This document shows positions 63,600 to 64,000 of a stretch of DNA of 64,000 bases, piece by piece. This DNA comes from Myxacorys californica WJT36-NPBG1 (GTDB lineage: Bacteria; Cyanobacteriota; Cyanobacteriia; Leptolyngbyales; Leptolyngbyaceae): positions 1-64,000 of the forward strand of contig JAHHHO010000029.1 of the NCBI GenBank assembly GCA_019359315.1, given 5' to 3'. Each line of letters begins with the position of its first letter. Within the stretch, counting starts at the first letter, position 1. The position numbers and the translations under genes are program-made. The notes beneath the pieces were generated by a model, which saw nothing but the letters and a program-made list of their open reading frames with translations, made no database searches and had not been told where the DNA came from.

Positions 63600-64000
63600 A
63601 CTCTTTGACTTGAGTTCGTAGTTATAGATGCCAGCAATCAGGTTGAATCGTAAGCCAAATCTGCGTCTGCGATTGCGGTAACGTTCCCCAAGAATCCGAA
63701 AAATCTTCAGGCTGCGATTGACATGCTCAACAACAATCCGCTGAGTTGCGAGGGTTCGATTCGCCTGCCGTTGAGCCTGAGATAAGTGAGCGCCTTTTGG
63801 CTTCTTCGTAGGGGTCTGACTATTGGGATGGAGTTGCGCAACTCCCTGATACCCCTTGTCACCTAAAAGCTGGATCGTGGCGACGAACCGAACTTGGCTC
63901 ATCTTAAACAGACGAAAGTCATGAACTCTGCCTTTGCCGTGAGCCGTGCATACAATTGCCCCGGTGCCTTGGTTGACCACCAACTGCGACTTCAAGGGAT
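63597..64000 (-). CDS. IS5-family transposase, cut by the window edge
   Basis: At least 132 residues of the C-terminal part of a DDE transposase are visible. Seen are VVNQGTGAIVCTAHGKGRVH followed by DFRLFK, the second-Asp region QLLGDKGYQGVAQLHP and the final Glu region IVVEHVNRSLKIFRILGERY with RNRRRRFGLRFNLIAGIYNY. These match IS5/IS1031-type elements. The N-terminal part and the left end lie outside. The stop and the probable right inverted repeat are intact, so the element may be complete. Confidence 0.85.
   Translation of the reverse strand, partial: PLKSQLVVNQGTGAIVCTAHGKGRVHDFRLFKMSQVRFVATIQLLGDKGYQGVAQLHPNSQTPTKKPKGAHLSQAQRQANRTLATQRIVVEHVNRSLKIFRILGERYRNRRRRFGLRFNLIAGIYNYELKSKS

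Overview
The window looks like chromosomal DNA of a cyanobacterium, probably filamentous. GCGATCGC-type (HIP1) octamers are spread through genes and spacers. Several families are typical of, or restricted to, cyanobacteria: Ftn2/ZipN (ARC6-like division protein), a solanesyl-type prenyl synthase, cyanoexosortase A with its partner, a Tab2-type protein, GAF-rich histidine kinases, a SphS/SphR pair and an Asr1405/Asl0597-type small protein. Genus cannot be fixed from the sequence alone. I saw no rRNA, tRNA or CRISPR array.

Layout. 0-5.2 kb: a transposase-like tail at the left edge, a glutathione S-transferase, a secreted S9 peptidase, a membrane protein and a small exported protein. 5.7-13.3 kb: trmFO, a four-GAF histidine kinase whose first GAF domain has dual-cysteine cyanobacteriochrome motifs, a CIA30 protein, an alpha/beta hydrolase and Dps. 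13.6-20.4 kb: an IS1 remnant, tpiA, an orphan SphR-like regulator and pstS-pstC-pstA-pstB, with two PHO-box-like triple repeats of identical spacing. 20.7-23.8 kb: a TonB-like protein, ExbD, ExbB and a ribbon-helix-helix protein. 24.1-28.5 kb: cyanoexosortase A and its partner, then a mutarotase-fold gene, a family 2 glycosyltransferase and a shrunken copy of the mutarotase gene. 28.6-36.5 kb: a REC-PAS kinase, Trm1, an M23 peptidase, an M20 amidohydrolase and a small XRE protein. 36.7-46.4 kb: glgP, half a Tab2 protein, mtnP, a WbuC-type cupin, an exported methyltransferase, a second M23 peptidase, a cysteine-less rhodanese, a SRAP protein, and a pseudouridine synthase/RodZ pair. 46.7-52.3 kb: sphR-sphS, an AEC transporter and ftn2. 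52.7-60.3 kb: pdhA, topoisomerase IB, a GT4 glycosyltransferase, sds and dxr. 60.3-64 kb is accessory: a frameshifted gene, a 21-bp heptad-encoding repeat with in-frame stops, hicAB, a membrane-anchored ricin-type lectin and an IS5-family transposase cut by the right edge.

Functional links. Phosphate: pstSCAB, an orphan SphR paralogue, and a complete SphR-SphS pair 30 kb away. Isoprenoids and plastoquinone: dxr and sds lie 0.8 kb apart. Cell envelope: two M23 peptidases, RodZ, Ftn2, exosortase and TonB/ExbBD parts. Carbon metabolism: tpiA, pdhA, glgP. RNA modification: trmFO, trm1 and an RsuA/RluB-type enzyme.

A recurring oddity is the large number of short, exact, mutually unrelated tandem duplications (11-19 bp units) in spacers, often touching a start or stop codon. 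The strongest leads are the multi-GAF photoreceptor candidate, the paired PHO boxes, the poly-A frameshift at about 60.9 kb and the heptad repeat with stops at 61.1 kb.
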